The notes: generated from the letters alone by a model not told the origin. Positions 11,546-24,409 are shown, counted from the first letter of the stretch. The stretch: 64,000 bases of DNA from Malus domestica (GCF_042453785.1 NC_091667.1:35208001-35272000), one strand, 5' to 3'. Made by a program: numbers and translations.

Positions 11546-11900
11546 GAGTATTACATGAAAAATGCTCATGTGCCAAGATAGAAACCTCGAGTTTAAGATG
11601 AAGTTGCGAAGAACTGCTGACGAATTAAGTCATTCCTCGAGTTGCAGTCATTCCATCCTCAATGTCTCAACTGGTTCTTCAAATCTAGGGCTGGCAAAGA
11701 TAAGTGTAGTCTGTTCATATATGTGCAGTCACGTTGTCGTTTGGATCCTTTTTGTTTTCTGTTCTCCCTTTGTAATGTTTCTCCTACATCAAATGTTCCG
11801 TGATAAGATTTTTCGTAGAGTTATGTACGGTCCTTCGATGCGAAATTGATTGTTCTAATTACTTCAAGCATAAGCATAGCTAATAAGTTGAAGAAGTATG
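11546..11900 (+). other. Probable 3' UTR of the CBL gene
   Basis: Sequence following the TGA at 11543-11545 is less AT-rich than the surrounding DNA and contains an open frame (11562-11849) with no recognisable domain. I read it as untranslated trailer rather than a second gene. A polyadenylation site is not obvious. Confidence 0.4.
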
Positions 11901-12144
11901 CTCTTAGTTTGAACTTTTATAAACACCCGGAGTGACATAGTCAGATGTGCATAAGAGCGACTGTCCTTAACATTCTCGCGTTTAGTTTACTAACCATATA
12001 TGTGAAGGAGTTGAGAGTCCTTGTCTGTTGTTGTCATCTAAAGACATCTAAACACCAGAAAAAGGAGTTGGTTGAGGAAGACTCAAGGAACCTAATGGAA
12101 ATGGGAGCTACCATAAATGTGCACACACAAAAACGTATGTGAGC

Positions 12145-12955
12145 TTCGAATTGAGAGGTTAAACAAATTGGTTAGAGCAGTGCGTCAACTCGTACAAGCA
12201 TCCAATTTTTTAGACAAAATAACCCTTAAAAATTAAAAGATATTAGTTCATTCATGATTCACAAAAAGAAACATTACAAAAGTAGGTGGTAATTAGGTTC
12301 GGAAAATATAATAATACAATAACTCATACTTCTCACCCCAAAACAGAATGCAGACAAACAATGTTGACCTTGTATCTATCGATTCTATGTTTATACAAGT
12401 TTCGAGTTGTTTTAGTCCGGAATTGTAACACCTAATACAAACTATAACACCAATCTTAATTAACCAATTAGTAAAAAAAACCAATGGTAAGTTCTTTTGG
12501 CTGTGATCGCTTTCTTCTTGCCACTTAAATTACGATCTAATAGTAGTTTTATTCATTTGTAAATAAAAAGTTTTAGGTTCGAATCTCGTGATTGACAAGA
12601 ATATTTTGCAATAGGATTTTGGCACTCCATTCACATTTATGTAGCGAAGTGATTAGTATGTAGCATGATGATATTAAAGACTTCGTAATACACTTTACTT
12701 AAATCTTTTTTGTCATTCCGCCACATGATTTTAACACTCCATTCACGTTATAAGGTATACATATCATACTTTATATGCACGAAAAATATATCACGGTTGT
12801 CTGCACCATACATTTAGATTAATAGTATCACATAACAGAGAGATAGCGACAAATTTTTCTACTATCCCCGTAACTATGACATAGCCATGAATTTTTCTAA
12901 ATCGTGTGTGTTTTTTGTTCTTCATCAACATAGCGCATGCACCGTACCAAAAAAA
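12145..12955. other. Intergenic DNA with a possible SINE-like relic
   Basis: Mostly unrecognised AT-rich sequence. At about 12545-12620, 'ttttaggttcgaatctcgtg' has the look of a pol III B box (GGTTCGAATC), as in tRNA-derived SINEs. It shares the 'aggttttaggttcgaat' context with 26105-26125. No poly(A) tail is visible, so this is weak. Confidence 0.35.
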
Positions 12956-12959
12956 ATAA

Positions 12960-13085
12960 AGGAATATTAACGAAAATAACTTAAAAACTTTGAGTTTTAA
13001 CAATAAGAACAAAATAAAGGGTAAAGTAAATAATATCATGATTGATTTTTTAATGTAAAAATGTGGTTTTTCGTTAAAGTTTCCA
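12960..13085 (+). repeat. Dispersed repeat B, copy 3
   Basis: AACTTAAAAACTTTGAGTTTTAACAATAAGAAC, then AAAGGGTAAAGTAAATAATATCATGATTGA and TTTTTCGTTAAAGTTTCC, in the same order as the 8005 copy with few differences. Confidence 0.65.
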
Positions 13086-13234
13086 AAAGGTAAACCAGAT
13101 CTATTTGTTGTTAATTGGTTGTTAATAAAAATTGATTAAGCATGATTAAGCAAAACAAGATAGAAACATCACAGCCTTCTTCAACCGTGGTTTCCTAATT
13201 AACATTTTCAACGCACATAGTGCTCACATCTCCA

Positions 13235-13235
<1 letters not shown>

Positions 13236-13275
<40 letters not shown>
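13236..13275 (+). repeat. (CT)n microsatellite in the DPP gene leader
   Basis: About 20 uninterrupted CT units just before the probable 5' UTR exon of the peptidase gene. CT tracts near the start are common in plant promoters and leaders. Length variation between alleles is likely. Confidence 0.8.
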
Positions 13276-13278
<3 letters not shown>

Positions 13279-13394
13279 GAAACAAATCGATTCAGTGATT
13301 CCAAAGAATCGAACTTTCTGGGAATTCCAAAACGATTCTCTCGTTTTTCCCAGGAATCCAAAACCCCACAACTTTTTATTGCTTCCGAGCTTTC

Positions 13395-13609
13395 ATGGCC
13401 GATCATTTTCACAGGTTCTGCTCCACCATTTATTTCAAGTTCTTCACTTTTTATTGTTTATTTGATTTCATTTTTTTCATTGATTGATAAATTATTTTCT
13501 TTTTTTGTTTGTCTTTGTTGGGTGGAGGTGCAGTGTGGTAGCATTTGATCGGATCCAGTGGATGCTCTCCTGCAGTGACAACAAGGAGCTGGTTATTGGG
13601 ATTTCTTAG
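13395..13609 (+). promoter_or_regulatory. Spliced upstream ORF (31 codons) in the DPP 5' leader
   Basis: A leader intron from 13415 (GTTCTG) to 13533 (..GTGCAG) would join 13395-13414 to 13534-13609. The joined frame opens with ATG at 13395, runs 31 codons beginning MADHFHSVVAFDR, and stops at TAG 13607-13609, just before the next donor at about 13613 (AAG|GTAATA). A second leader intron would end at CAG 13863-13865. The main start codon is at 13883. Such a uORF could dampen translation of the main frame. Splicing here is predicted, not observed. Confidence 0.45.
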
Positions 13610-13882
13610 AAGGTAATAGTTTGTAATTAATTACATGTTTTAATCTTAATTTTGCTTTAATTGATGAGAAAGTTGTGTTGAAGTAAAAGGATTAAATTTT
13701 TATTAATGGGTTTGGGATTTTGATTTTGAATTGCTAATTGTGGGTTTGATTGGTGAGGAATTTTTGTTTTGATTGATTGCTTTTGTAATTTTTGTTGATT
13801 AAATGGATTTTAATTGATGGCTACTTTTTGGTGGTTAGATTGATCTCCTGTGATTGTTCAATCAGTACCGATACTATTTGTA

Positions 13883-16769
13883 ATGCAACCAGTTGATGAG
13901 GATCATAAGAAGAAGAATTTAAAGCGTTCGAGATCATTTACTTTCGACATGCCTGTGACCGACCCTAATTTGACACAAAGTCTTGATGACTGTGTTCTTT
14001 TCCCACTTGAAGAGATTGTGCAATACCCGTTGCCGGGATACATTGCTCCCACTTCAATCAGTTTCAGTCCCGATGATACTATTATAACTTATTTGTTCAG
14101 TCCTGATCACACATTGAATCGAAAGGTATTTGCTTTCGATCTCAAAACTGGCAAGCAAGAGTTGTGTTTCAGTCCCCCTGATGGCGGACTTGACGAGAGT
14201 AATATATCACCGGAGGAAAAGTTGAGGAGAGAGAGGTTGAGGGAGCGCGGGTTGGGAGTGACACGGTATGAATGGGTGAAGACAAGCTCGAAAAGGAAAG
14301 CAATCATGGTGCCATTGCCAGCTGGGGTGTGTTCTTTAATCCCTGGGTGCAATCAAACATCCATATACATGTACATAATTGTATTTTAATTTTTACAGAT
14401 TGAGTTCTCACTGATGATATGGTCCTTGCTTTATGTACAGATTTATTTCCAGGATCTTTCTAGTTCAAATGCCGAGCTTAATCTTCCGAGGACATCAGGT
14501 TCACCAATTATTGATCCACATCTGTCACCAGATGGTACAATGCTCGGTTATGTAAGAGATTGCGAGTTGCACGTTCTTAATTTGTTATACAATGAATCTA
14601 TACAGTTAACGTATGGTGCCAGAGGAGATGTTTTGGTAAGTTTTCTATACCGGTAAACGTAGGTTTGGATTAACTGAGCCACTTCAGTAATATTAGTACT
14701 ACTCTAAAATATTTCTGTTACAATGAGTACTGTTTTAGTGATAGGAGCTTAAGATAACATCCTTATGACTTTTCCTCTGTCAAAAATTTTAAGACAAAGA
14801 CAAAGTAAATTCTAAAGGTAGTCGAATTTCTGATCATTTTGTTCATGTGAATCTGGTCTTTTTTGTGTTGCAGACGCATGGCCTTGCTGAATATATAGCT
14901 CAGGTGAGAAGTTCATGTAATAACCTATTTTTATTTAGATTAATTTTTTTTTCTTTAGAAATTTCTCAGGAGGTTTAGTTAAAACTATTCTTCGATTCTC
15001 TGAATTTTACTCATTACAGGAAGAAATGGACCGCAAGAATGGGTACTGGTGGTCTCTAGACAGCAAATTCATTGCATTCACAGAAGTTGATTCTTCTGAG
15101 ATTCCGCTTTTCAGAATCATGCATCAAGGTAAAAGCTCTGTTGGTTCAGAAGCTCAAGAAGATCATGCCTATCCCTTTGCGGGAGCTTCAAATGTCAAAG
15201 TTCGCCTAGGCGTGGTTTCTTCTGCTGGAGGCCCTATTACTTGGATGGATCTTCTGTGTGGGGGAACAGGTCAACCAGATAGTGAGGACGAATATCTGGC
15301 AAGAGTAAATTGGATGCATGGAGATACTTTAATAGCTCAGGTTATGAACAGGTCACACAGCAGACTAAAGATCCTTAAATTCGATATTAAAACTGGGAAG
15401 CGAACAGTTTTATTGGAAGAAGAACAAGGAACATGGGTTAGCTTACATGACTGCTTCACACCTCTGGACCGAGGAATAACCAAATTTTCGGGGGGATTTA
15501 TCTGGGCGAGTGAGAAAACAGGATTTAAACATCTTTATTTGCATGATGCCAATGGAACATGTTTAGGACCTATCACCGAAGGTGACTGGATGGTTGAGCA
15601 GATTGCTGGGGTAAATGAAGCTGCCGGACTTGTTTACTTTACTGGAACCTTAGACGGGCCTTTAGAATCACACCTTTATTGTGCTAAGCTACTCACGGAT
15701 GGAAACCAACCCTTGCAAGCTCCAGTGAGGTTGACTTGTAGCAAGGGGAAGCATGCGGTGGTGCTTGATCATCATATGAAGAACTTTGTTGATATACATG
15801 ACTCCCTTGATTCTCCCCCTAAAGTTATACTGTGCTCCTTGCACGATGGAAGCTATATTATGCCTCTGTATGAGCCGTCATTAACGGTTCCAAGATTCAA
15901 AAAGCTTCAACTTGAGCCACCGGAGTTAGTTCATTTGCAGGCTAATGATGGAACAACATTGTATGCAGCTCTATACAAGCCTGATGAAACAAGATTTGGA
16001 CCTCCTCCTTACAAAACTTTGATCAGCGTGTATGGTGGACCGAGCGTGCAGCTCGTCTCTGATTCTTGGATTAATACAGTTGACATGAAAGCGCAGTTTC
16101 TCAGAAGCAGAGGCATCTTAGTATGGAAGGTGGGTATCCGTCTGTGAAAACTTTACCATTCCGGGTTTTCTATTTTTTCTAAATTTTATTCTAACTGGCA
16201 ATTTTTCATGTTTACAGTTAGATAATAGAGGAACTGCCCGGCGTGGGCTGAAGTTCGAAGGCTCTTTAAAATACAATTGTGGTCAGGTTGATGCCGACGA
16301 CCAACTGACTGGAGCCGACTGGCTTATAGAAAAAGGGTTAGCACGAGCAGGTCACATTGGATTGTATGGTTGGAGCTATGGCGGATATCTTTCAGCCATG
16401 ACTCTTGCCAGGTTTCCTGATGTCTTCCGGTGTGCAGTGTCCGGCGCCCCTGTTACATCATGGGATGGGTATGACACATTCTATACCGAGAAATACATGG
16501 GCCTGCCTTCTGAGAACGAGGAAGGATACGAGTCTAGCTCCGTGATGCACCATGTGCACAAGATGAAAGGAAAGTTGTTACTTGTCCATGGCATGATCGA
16601 TGAAAATGTTCATTTCAGGCATACTGCCAGGCTTGTCAATGCACTTGTTGCGGCTGGAAAGACTTACGAGCTATTAATTTTTCCAGACGAACGCCACATG
16701 CCACGGCGTCATAGGGATCGGATTTACATGGAAGAGAGAATCTGGGAGTTCATAGAAAGAAGCTTGTGA
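13883..16769 (+). CDS. DPP8/9-like dipeptidyl peptidase, S9 prolyl oligopeptidase family
   Basis: A serine peptidase of the kind that removes N-terminal dipeptides after proline; DPP8/9 relatives are cytosolic. Coding exons are 13883-14326, 14441-14635, 14874-14903, 15020-16129 and 16218-16769, giving 776 residues in one frame. The N-terminal half is a beta-propeller (DPPIV_N), roughly residues 40-540. The double glutamate that grips the substrate N-terminus is E224-E225 in AQEEMDR, at an exon junction. The C-terminal alpha/beta-hydrolase domain has VYGGP, nucleophile Ser646 in GWSYGGY, Asp721 in GMIDENVH and His753 in DERHMPR, so the triad is complete. The start at 13883 was chosen because it is the first ATG after the predicted leader intron. 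It has no signal peptide or membrane segment. It matches Arabidopsis single-copy DPP8/9-like proteins in layout. Its neighbour downstream is an antisense pseudogene. Confidence 0.92.
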
Positions 16770-17044
16770 AAAATGAACCACCTGTTTATATCTTGTAAAA
16801 TTTTCTTGTTGGTACCCTTTTTCGTTCTTCCAATTTTTATTGGTTGTTCTGTTCTAATTCTATCAGTGATAAATAAATTTCTTTTTCTTGAAGTGCAAGA
16901 AACTGAAACTACTGTCAAACAATCAACAGCAGAACTTGAAAATTTTCTCTAAACTTCTTTAAATCTCGAAAGTTAAATTTAATCACGGTTCTTATAGGGG
17001 AAAATAAATTCATTAAAACAAGAAACAAAAGAGCTTGAAGTTCA
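16770..17044. other. DPP gene 3' trailer and pseudogene boundary
   Basis: The trailer after the TGA at 16767-16769 contains T-rich sequence and AATAAATTT (about 16871-16879), a plausible polyadenylation signal. Recognisable similarity to the antisense SART-1 pseudogene begins at about 17045. Confidence 0.4.
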
Positions 17045-18501
17045 AGTGTTACGCTTTTTTGTGTCCCTGAACTTTCAGGGTCAGATTTGCGCTTTCTTTC
17101 ACCGGGAATGAGAGGCAAGCCCCTGGGAAGATCAGAACTGTTCGACAGTGGCAAATCCGCTCGCTGGATCGCTTGTCTGACCCGGATGAACGTGACCGCT
17201 GAGGACAAGGTAGGGTTTTCGCAACTGAGCTTGAGCTTCCCTCACTGTCTCCATGGACTGTAATGGCGTGTCTGAACTACTCATCTGCTTCAGTTTCTGT
17301 TCCTTCTCGAATTGCTTCCTGCACTTTTCTTGCTTCCTTTTGCCAGGCCCCTTCCTGTGGAATGCGTGCGAAAGTCTGTTATACGCTTCCTTTTGCGTCA
17401 TAGGCCGACCTAATTCATCAGTCATCCGAACTGCATCCGTATCATGTTTTACTTCAAGGCTTCCTCGCTCTTTCAGCAGCTTCAGAGCACCCGATAAGCC
17501 TTTCCCAACCGCGAAAAATTCCATCTGAAACGCCCTTCTCCTCCTTATGGTCCTCTGCAGGAGGATTAATGTGTTCTTTGTCTTCGCGATCAATTCCATC
17601 GTTTACTTCAGTCCATCCACCAGCCACATTCACCATAGTTTCTTCAGCATGATCATCTTCTTACATATTGGAAACATCTTCGCTTTCAGGATCCATGTGG
17701 GATTGACTTTGATCAAGCTTGAGACCCACCAAAAACTCATTCGTTCTGTGATGACAACCTTCTTTTCTCCGGAATGATCTTCACTGCTTGAGGGGATTCG
17801 ATTCCGATCATCATCTGCTGCATTTTGAATCTGACTTCTGCCAGTGCTGGTGGTGGCAAGGAATGCAATTGCTTCTGGACCACCGGATGCTTTCTCCTCC
17901 TTTTCGTCATTTGTTCTAAGAGCCGATTTTCTTGCTCTCTCCAAGGACATGTAGAGATCCTCCTCCTCATCATCTGCAGAGATAACATTAAATTCATTAT
18001 ATTCCTGATCAGCTTTAACAGAAAACACTTTTTGTTCAAGCAGTTGCAACGATTTAGATGCCTCGTCTGCTTTCGCATATGCTACCTTGTAGATGTTGTC
18101 TCTCCTTTCAGATTCCAATCTTTCTTTCTCCTCTCTGACTCCCTGCCTATGTGCACCATTCCGAGAACCAAGATCAGCAGCACCAAGCCCTGCCGAGACT
18201 GCTTCTGCTTCAAGGGCATCCACATCTAGTTTCTGCTTCTTCCGGAATGATTTCTTATTCTTTGGCTTCTTAAAATTAACCTTCATTTCTTACTGAGTAC
18301 AGAAATCAGATGTTCATTTTTCTAGAGATATTGCTGAAGTCTTCAACCAACTTTATCCCCCTATGGAGCTCTTCAAGCTGCACGAGCTATTTGAATTTAT
18401 TTGCTGCTTCACTACTAAACCGCTCTCTTTCATCTAGGGTTAACCCCTCAGCAGGAACAGGATCATCATATTGTGGAAAAAATTTCTTCTCTAAACCATT
18501 A

Positions 18502-18699
18502 GGGTTTGCCACGGACTATCTCGGACTGGACTAGCTTTAGGGACTAAGCTGGACTGGCTTGGCTTGGACTACGCAGGATAAGAATAGTGAAGTGTTTGAT
18601 ACAGTATTGGACTAAAATATTTTAGGACTCAAATCGTTTTTTTTTTCATTTTTAATCCACACTTACTTAACAAAAGAAAAACTAAAAAAATTCAGTTTC

Positions 18700-18731
<32 letters not shown>

Positions 18732-19423
18732 TAAAAAAATAAATAATAAAAGATCAAATCCAGTAGAACACCACCGTTTTATCCTCTCTCTCCTCCAAAA
18801 TTGACGAAACCGGAATTTGACAATTTGTTCCATCGTCTTCAATCTTCATCTGGGCAGTGCTATTTCAGCCCTCCCATGCGCCGACCCACTCACCCATCAG
18901 AAATAGGACACAATTGTCAAGCTACCAAGGCCGAGCTTCAACAAGAGCTTTGAAAATTTTTATCGGAATTTCTTGACTGCATCCAATGGGCACAACATCA
19001 GCATGGAAAAAAAGGGACAGCCAGATGGTTCTTCTTCAATTCAAGAGAAATAATTATCATTTTTTAAGGCAAATTGACCAAGTTCATGAGCAGCTCTAAT
19101 TACCAAGTTCATCCCCCAATTCCCATATTGATCCGAGAGAGAAAGGAGACTTGTTCTGGAAGCGCACCGGAGGATCAATAGCTTTGACGAAGAACAACGG
19201 TTCGCTCCCACCAATTCACGCGAAAGAGACGGCGAGGGAAGCAGCGTATTGAGGTTCTTAGCAATCCCATGCTTTTGGGTCGGACTAATTAGGACGACTT
19301 AACGAGGCTGGTAGTCCATGCGAGTCCGGGCTAGTCCCATTTAACTTAGTCCATAACAATGCCAAACGTGGGTTATTAATCTTAGCTAGTCCAATCCTAG
19401 CTAAGGAGGTCAAACAAACGAGC
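18502..19423. mobile_element. Non-autonomous DNA transposon (922 bp), PIF/Harbinger-like
   Basis: The left end GGGTTTGCCACGGACTATC..GGACTGGACTAGC matches the reverse complement of the right end (GTTTGACCTCCTTAGCTAGGATTGGACTAGC), giving imperfect inverted termini rich in GGACTA motifs. TTA flanks it on both sides (18499-18501 and 19424-19426). Removing the element restores the SART-1 reading order exactly (GIYDHD..KKFFPQYDDP), which independently fixes its limits. It carries an A-tract (about 18699-18720) and no transposase. TTA duplication suggests PIF/Harbinger. Confidence 0.75.
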
Positions 19424-19714
19424 TTAAAGTACTAATCATGATCGTAAATCCCTGCTTTTCTCTTCGCTGCCTTGTAAGCCTCTTCGCGCTGCTTCTGCTC
19501 TCCAATCTCTACATTCTCAAGCACATCAACCTTTTAATATTGTCACCGCCATCAGCAAGAACGCTCTGATCTTTGAGTGTCAAAACAACTTCCCCGCCTT
19601 GCATTACTATTTCGATTCCATGAACAACTTTAACTCCGGCTAGGTGATTACAATATCATCCTCATCCTCATCTTCTTCACTAATTTCTCCAACATTGTCC
19701 AGTTCCTAAAAAAC

Positions 19715-20054
19715 TATTGAAATTATGGATGGGTTGTATGTATGAGTTGTCATCCTTACCATAGCTTGTCATTCACCTTACATCAACCTTTCTCCATAGC
19801 TTGTCATTCACCAATCACTTTCCATGGCTTGTCATTCACCTTAGATCAACCTTTCTTAGTTGCTTGTAAAAGCTTATTTACTTGTAATTTGATTTTTGCT
19901 TTTTCACTTGTTATGGCAGATTTTAGGGATTGTGTTTGTGTAGTTATCCTACAATCTATTGTAGCTTTCTTTTAGCTCTCTATAAGAGTTGCCTTCATTC
20001 TCTTGTAATCTTCATAATGAAATATACAACAAATATTGAAACCAAAACTCAACA
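19715..20054 (+). repeat. 5' LTR of the copia element (340 bp)
   Basis: Starts TATTGAAATTATGGATGGG and ends ACTCAACA. The 3' LTR is preceded by TG (TGTATTGAAA), so the canonical TG start seems lost here. It contains two CTTGTCATTCACC-type repeat units and the promoter-like tail 'ctctataagagttgcc'. Confidence 0.9.
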
Positions 20055-20069
20055 TGGTATCAGAGTAGG
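20055..20069 (+). other. Primer-binding site (initiator tRNA-Met)
   Basis: TGGTATCAGAGTAGG directly follows the 5' LTR. TGGTATCAGAGC is the standard plant copia primer site; the C after GAG is T here. Confidence 0.9.
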
Positions 20070-20131
20070 AACCATAGGGTCCTGACTTTGTTAATTTTTT
20101 TTACTTCTTCATTTGCTCATCATCGATAGAG

Positions 20132-23100
20132 ATGGCAGAAGAAAATGTGTCTAGTGCCGACAGTGCCTCATCCTCTTCCCCAAACTTAACCCAAGGGGTT
20201 GAGAACAATCCAAATCAACGACTCTGCTCGGTGCTACCGAACGAGTTCAACTACCTTCCTTGGTCAAGAGTTGTGTCACTTGCTTTAGGAGGAAGATCGA
20301 AGTTAGGGTTTATCAATGGAAGCTCTGAGCCCCCAGAATCCACTTCACCAACTTACGATGCATGACATGCTACTAATCAGTTGGTCATGTCCTGGTTACT
20401 TAACTCCATGGAGCCAAAACTGTCTGAGCTTTTCAGCTACTCAGAGTCTTCCGTTCTCTTATGAGAGTCTGTCAAAGATATGTATGGCATCCAAAACAAC
20501 TCAGTTCGCATCTTTCAACTGAAGAAGAGTGTGGCTAGTTTAAAGCAAGGTGATCACTCATTTGTTCAACACCTTGGAAGTATGAAATCCATGTGGAATG
20601 AACTCGATATGTATCGTCCACACACGACTGATTCCGCTGTGCTACTGAAGAGGGCTGATGAAGAAAAGGTGTTTCAACTCTTAGCAAGCTTGGGAGCGGA
20701 GTATGAAGACCTGCGTAGTCACTTGTTAATGACTCAAGAGCTGCCCTCTTTTACCAGTGTGTGTCATGCAGTCCAGAGAGAGGAAACTTGACGAAGAGTG
20801 ATGAACGTTGAGCCAAATCCAACTCTGAAGCTAGGGTTTTCACGACAAATCACAAAGCAACTGGTGATAGAGGTGCTTGGCAAGAAAGCAGACTGGAAAT
20901 GTTCTTATTGCAACATGAAGGGACATTTGAGAGAAAAATGTTGGATTCTTCATCCGGAGTTAAAGCCTAAGTTTGACAGGGAAGGCAGGATGATCAAAGA
21001 TGGGAAAGGTGGAGTCACTCCAAAAGCATTTCAATCAGCTTGTTCCTTAACTGATGGGATGTCCAATTTCTCAACAAATCATGTGTCATTGATCAACGAG
21101 TTTGCTGTTTTTCTTCAAAAGAAGCAAGGAAGCACTGAACCTGATAAAATGACACTTAAAAACCCTACTGCAATGCTAGGGAAATTTGCTGGATTCTTGG
21201 TTGACTCGGAGAACACATCGAAAGGCAATATTCTAGGTATTATCAGTGCCATTTCCACTGCTCTTAATGCAAATGTTACACATGATTTTTGGATTATTGA
21301 CTCTGGTGCCACTGATCATATAACTAATAAACCTTCTAGTCTCCACGATTTTCAAAGAACTATTTATCCAATTCATGTATCTGTTGCAAATGGGAAAGGG
21401 GAACCTATTCTAGGGAAAGGAAAGATTAGATTGCTAAGTGAGCATACTGATTCCACTGCTCTCTATGTACCTTATTTTCCTTTTCAGCTTTTGTCAATAG
21501 GAAAAATCACAAAAACCTTAGATTGTCTTGCCATATTTTCCCCTCACAATGTTGTGTTTCATGACCGAGTTACTCAGAAGAAGATTGGTGAAGGGTTCTT
21601 TTTGAATGGACTCTACTATCTCTCAAAAGAGTCCAATTTTGTCAAAAACCTCAGTATCAACTTAAGTCAAGTTTAGGAACACCAACTCTGGCATCAACGC
21701 CTTGCCCATCCCTCAGAACATGTGATGACCAAGTTGTTTCCCTTTTTTTGTAAAAACACACTAAAGTGTGAAACTTGTCAAATGTCAAAAGCCACTAGAC
21801 TTCCTTTTGTTTCCTCTAATTCTAGAACTAGTAAACTTTTTGAGCTTATTCACTCTGATATTTGGGGTCTTTCTCGTGTAGAATCATTTGATGGGTAAAG
21901 ATATTATGTTACATTTATTAATGACTATTCTAGAGTAACCTGGTTGTATCTTTTAAAACTTAAAAGTGATTTGTTTGATGCTTTTAAGAACTTTCACAAC
22001 CTAATCACCAATCAATTTTCATCTAAGTTATATATGTTAAGATCAGATGATGGTACCCAGTACACTTCCAATAACATGAGTAATTACTTGAGCAATCATG
22101 GCATTTTGCATCAAACTAGCTGTGTTGGTACACCACAACAAAATGGTATGGCAGATAGAAAGAATCGAGACTTATTGGAGAAGACTCGATCACTTATGAT
22201 CCAAATGAATGTTTCTAAGAAATTTTGGTCTTAAGCCCTACTCACTGCCACGTACATCATTAATAGACTGCCAACTCGGGTGTTGAATACTAAATCTCCT
22301 TTTGAAGTCATGAAGGGCAGGCCTATAAACTTGTCTCACTTCAGGATCTTTGGTTGTAATTGTTATGTGCACATTCAAGCTCTCCATCATGACAAACTCG
22401 ACCCTCGAGCTGCCAAATGTGTGTTTATGGGATACGCCAGTTCTCAAAAGGGTTACAAAGTGTACAACCCTAACACGGGGAAGCTGGCAGTCTCTAAAGA
22501 TGTGCGATTTGAGGAATATTCACCTTATTTCCAAAAACGGTTGGAGACTAATGCTAATATGGAAGATTTTATGGACCTATTTCCACTACCTATTCCAGTA
22601 GAAATTCATGAAGTCACTCTTGCTCATATCAACACTGATAATTCTCAACTCACTGAGAGTGTAATTGATGCAGTGCCAAGCTCCTCTGGACCATCAGAAG
22701 CTCAACCAACTCAGCAAGCTATAAGTGCACCAAGAAGAAATCTTACACGAGATAGACATCCACCAGTGAGGTTACAAGAGTATGTTACTTACACTGCAAG
22801 GTATCTTATCTCTGCAACCATTTCTTATCACAGATTCTCATCTTCTCATACTTCTTTCCTTAACAAATTGTCCCACACTTTCGAACTAAGGAATTTTCAT
22901 GAAGCCACATGCATGCCTGAGTGGCAAGATGCTATGACTAAAGAGCTTCAAGCTCTGAATGACAACCAGACATGGAGTGTGGTGGGTCTTCCAAATGGCA
23001 AGAAGGTCGTGGGAAGCAGGTGGATATATAAGACCAAATTCAATTCCAATGGAAACATTGAAAGACACAAAGCACGATTAGTAGCTCAAGGTTTTACTCA

Positions 23101-24281
23101 AACCTATGACATTGACTATAAGGAGACATTTGCTCCTGTTGCCAAAATGAACACAGTGAGGGTATTGTTGTATGTGGCAATCAATAATGCATGGCCCTTA
23201 TTCCAAATGGATGTGAAGAATGCATTTCTTCATGAGGATCTTGAAAAAGAAGTGTACATGAAGTTGCCTCCCGGTCATCCAAGAGAAAATGAACCCAACA
23301 AGGTCTGCAGACTTCACAAAGCCATATATGGTCTCAAACAGTCCCATTGAGCTTGGTATTCGAAGCTTAGTTTAGTCTTTGAAGCTGCAGGGTTCAAAAA
23401 GAGTCATGCTGACTCTTCTTTGTTTGTTCGAAGTAGTTTGCTGACAAATTGGTTGTGCTTATATATGTTGACGACTTAATTATTACAGGTGACAATATAA
23501 GTGAAATCAAGACGCTTAAGCAGTCACTTCACCAAAAATTTGCCATTGAAAACTTGGGGCCCTTGAAATACTTTCTTGGAATTGAGGTGGCTACCTATTC
23601 AAAGGGATTGTTCTTGAATCAAAGAAAGTATGTTCTCGATCTTCTAGATGAAACTAACATGATGGAATGTAAACCAGCTCGGACACCCCTAGCTAGCAAA
23701 CTTTAGTGGCATGAAAAAGGTGAACCTCTCTCGAACCCTAATGTTTATCAGCGAATGGTTGGGAAACTTATTTATCTCACCATTACTAGGCCTGATATCT
23801 CATATTCAGTTATCCTAGCCAGTCAGTTCATGCACTCTCCTACTCTAGTTCACTGGGAAATCGTCAAGAGAATACTTCGATATCTCAAGAGCTCAGTAGG
23901 AATGGGGATAATTATGAAGAACAATGGATCAAATCATATCTTGGCCTACATAGATGCTGACTGGGCTGGAAATGCCCTTGATCGAAAATCCACAACAGGT
24001 TTTTGCACATTTGTTGGAGGGAACCTTGTCACTTGGAAGAGCAAGAAACAAACTGTTATTGCTCGATCTAGTGCCGAAGCTGAGTATAGGGCTATGGCAG
24101 CAACAACCTGTGAACTCATATGGTTGAAAGGTCTTCTTTCCGAGCTCGGATTCACAAGCATAGCACCAATGTCCTTGTATTGTGATAACCAAGCTGACAT
24201 GAACATTGCCTCCAATCCAGTATTCCATGAAAGGACCAAACATATTGAAGTTGATTGCCATTATATTCGTGCTCAAGTTTA
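20132..24281 (+). pseudogene. Copia gag-pol polyprotein, broken by stops and frame shifts
   Basis: Reading along: a gag N-terminus (from ATG 20132) with a UBN2/retrotrans_gag-like region (LKQGDHSFVQHLGSMKSMWNEL), a CX2CX4HX4C zinc knuckle (CSYCNMKGHLREKC, about 20898), a protease active site DSGATDH (about 21298), a GAG-pre-integrase HQRLAHPS and an integrase core (HSDIWG; DDGTQYTS; TPQQNGMADR). Reverse transcriptase follows (RWIYKTKF, LVAQGFTQ, YVDDLIITGD near 23461), then RNase H (DADWAG, SSAEAEYRAM). Breaks seen include a stop after about 20362, a frame shift near 20480, a TGA at about 20790, and stops at about 21676, 21897, 22233, 23349 and 23705. The element cannot make a full polyprotein, but its parts are otherwise well preserved. 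Confidence 0.9.
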
Positions 24282-24409
24282 ATCCAAGGTGATAGACACC
24301 GTGTTCACACGCAGCCATGATCAACTTGCTGATTTATTCACAAAAGCACTAGACTCTGCTCAGTTTCAACGTTTGTTGTGCAAGCTTGGATCAATCAATC
24401 CCTTTGATC

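Noticed and set aside
11562-11849. 95-codon frame after the CBL stop codon
   Set aside because: It follows the TGA immediately and has no domain; best read as 3' UTR.
13224-13412. Minus-strand frame with Arg-Glu repeats
   Set aside because: The (RE)n run is only the complement of the (CT)n microsatellite in the DPP leader.
17825-18296. Plus-strand open frames over the SART-1 pseudogene
   Set aside because: The minus strand carries the recognisable SART-1 order; the plus frames show no domain.
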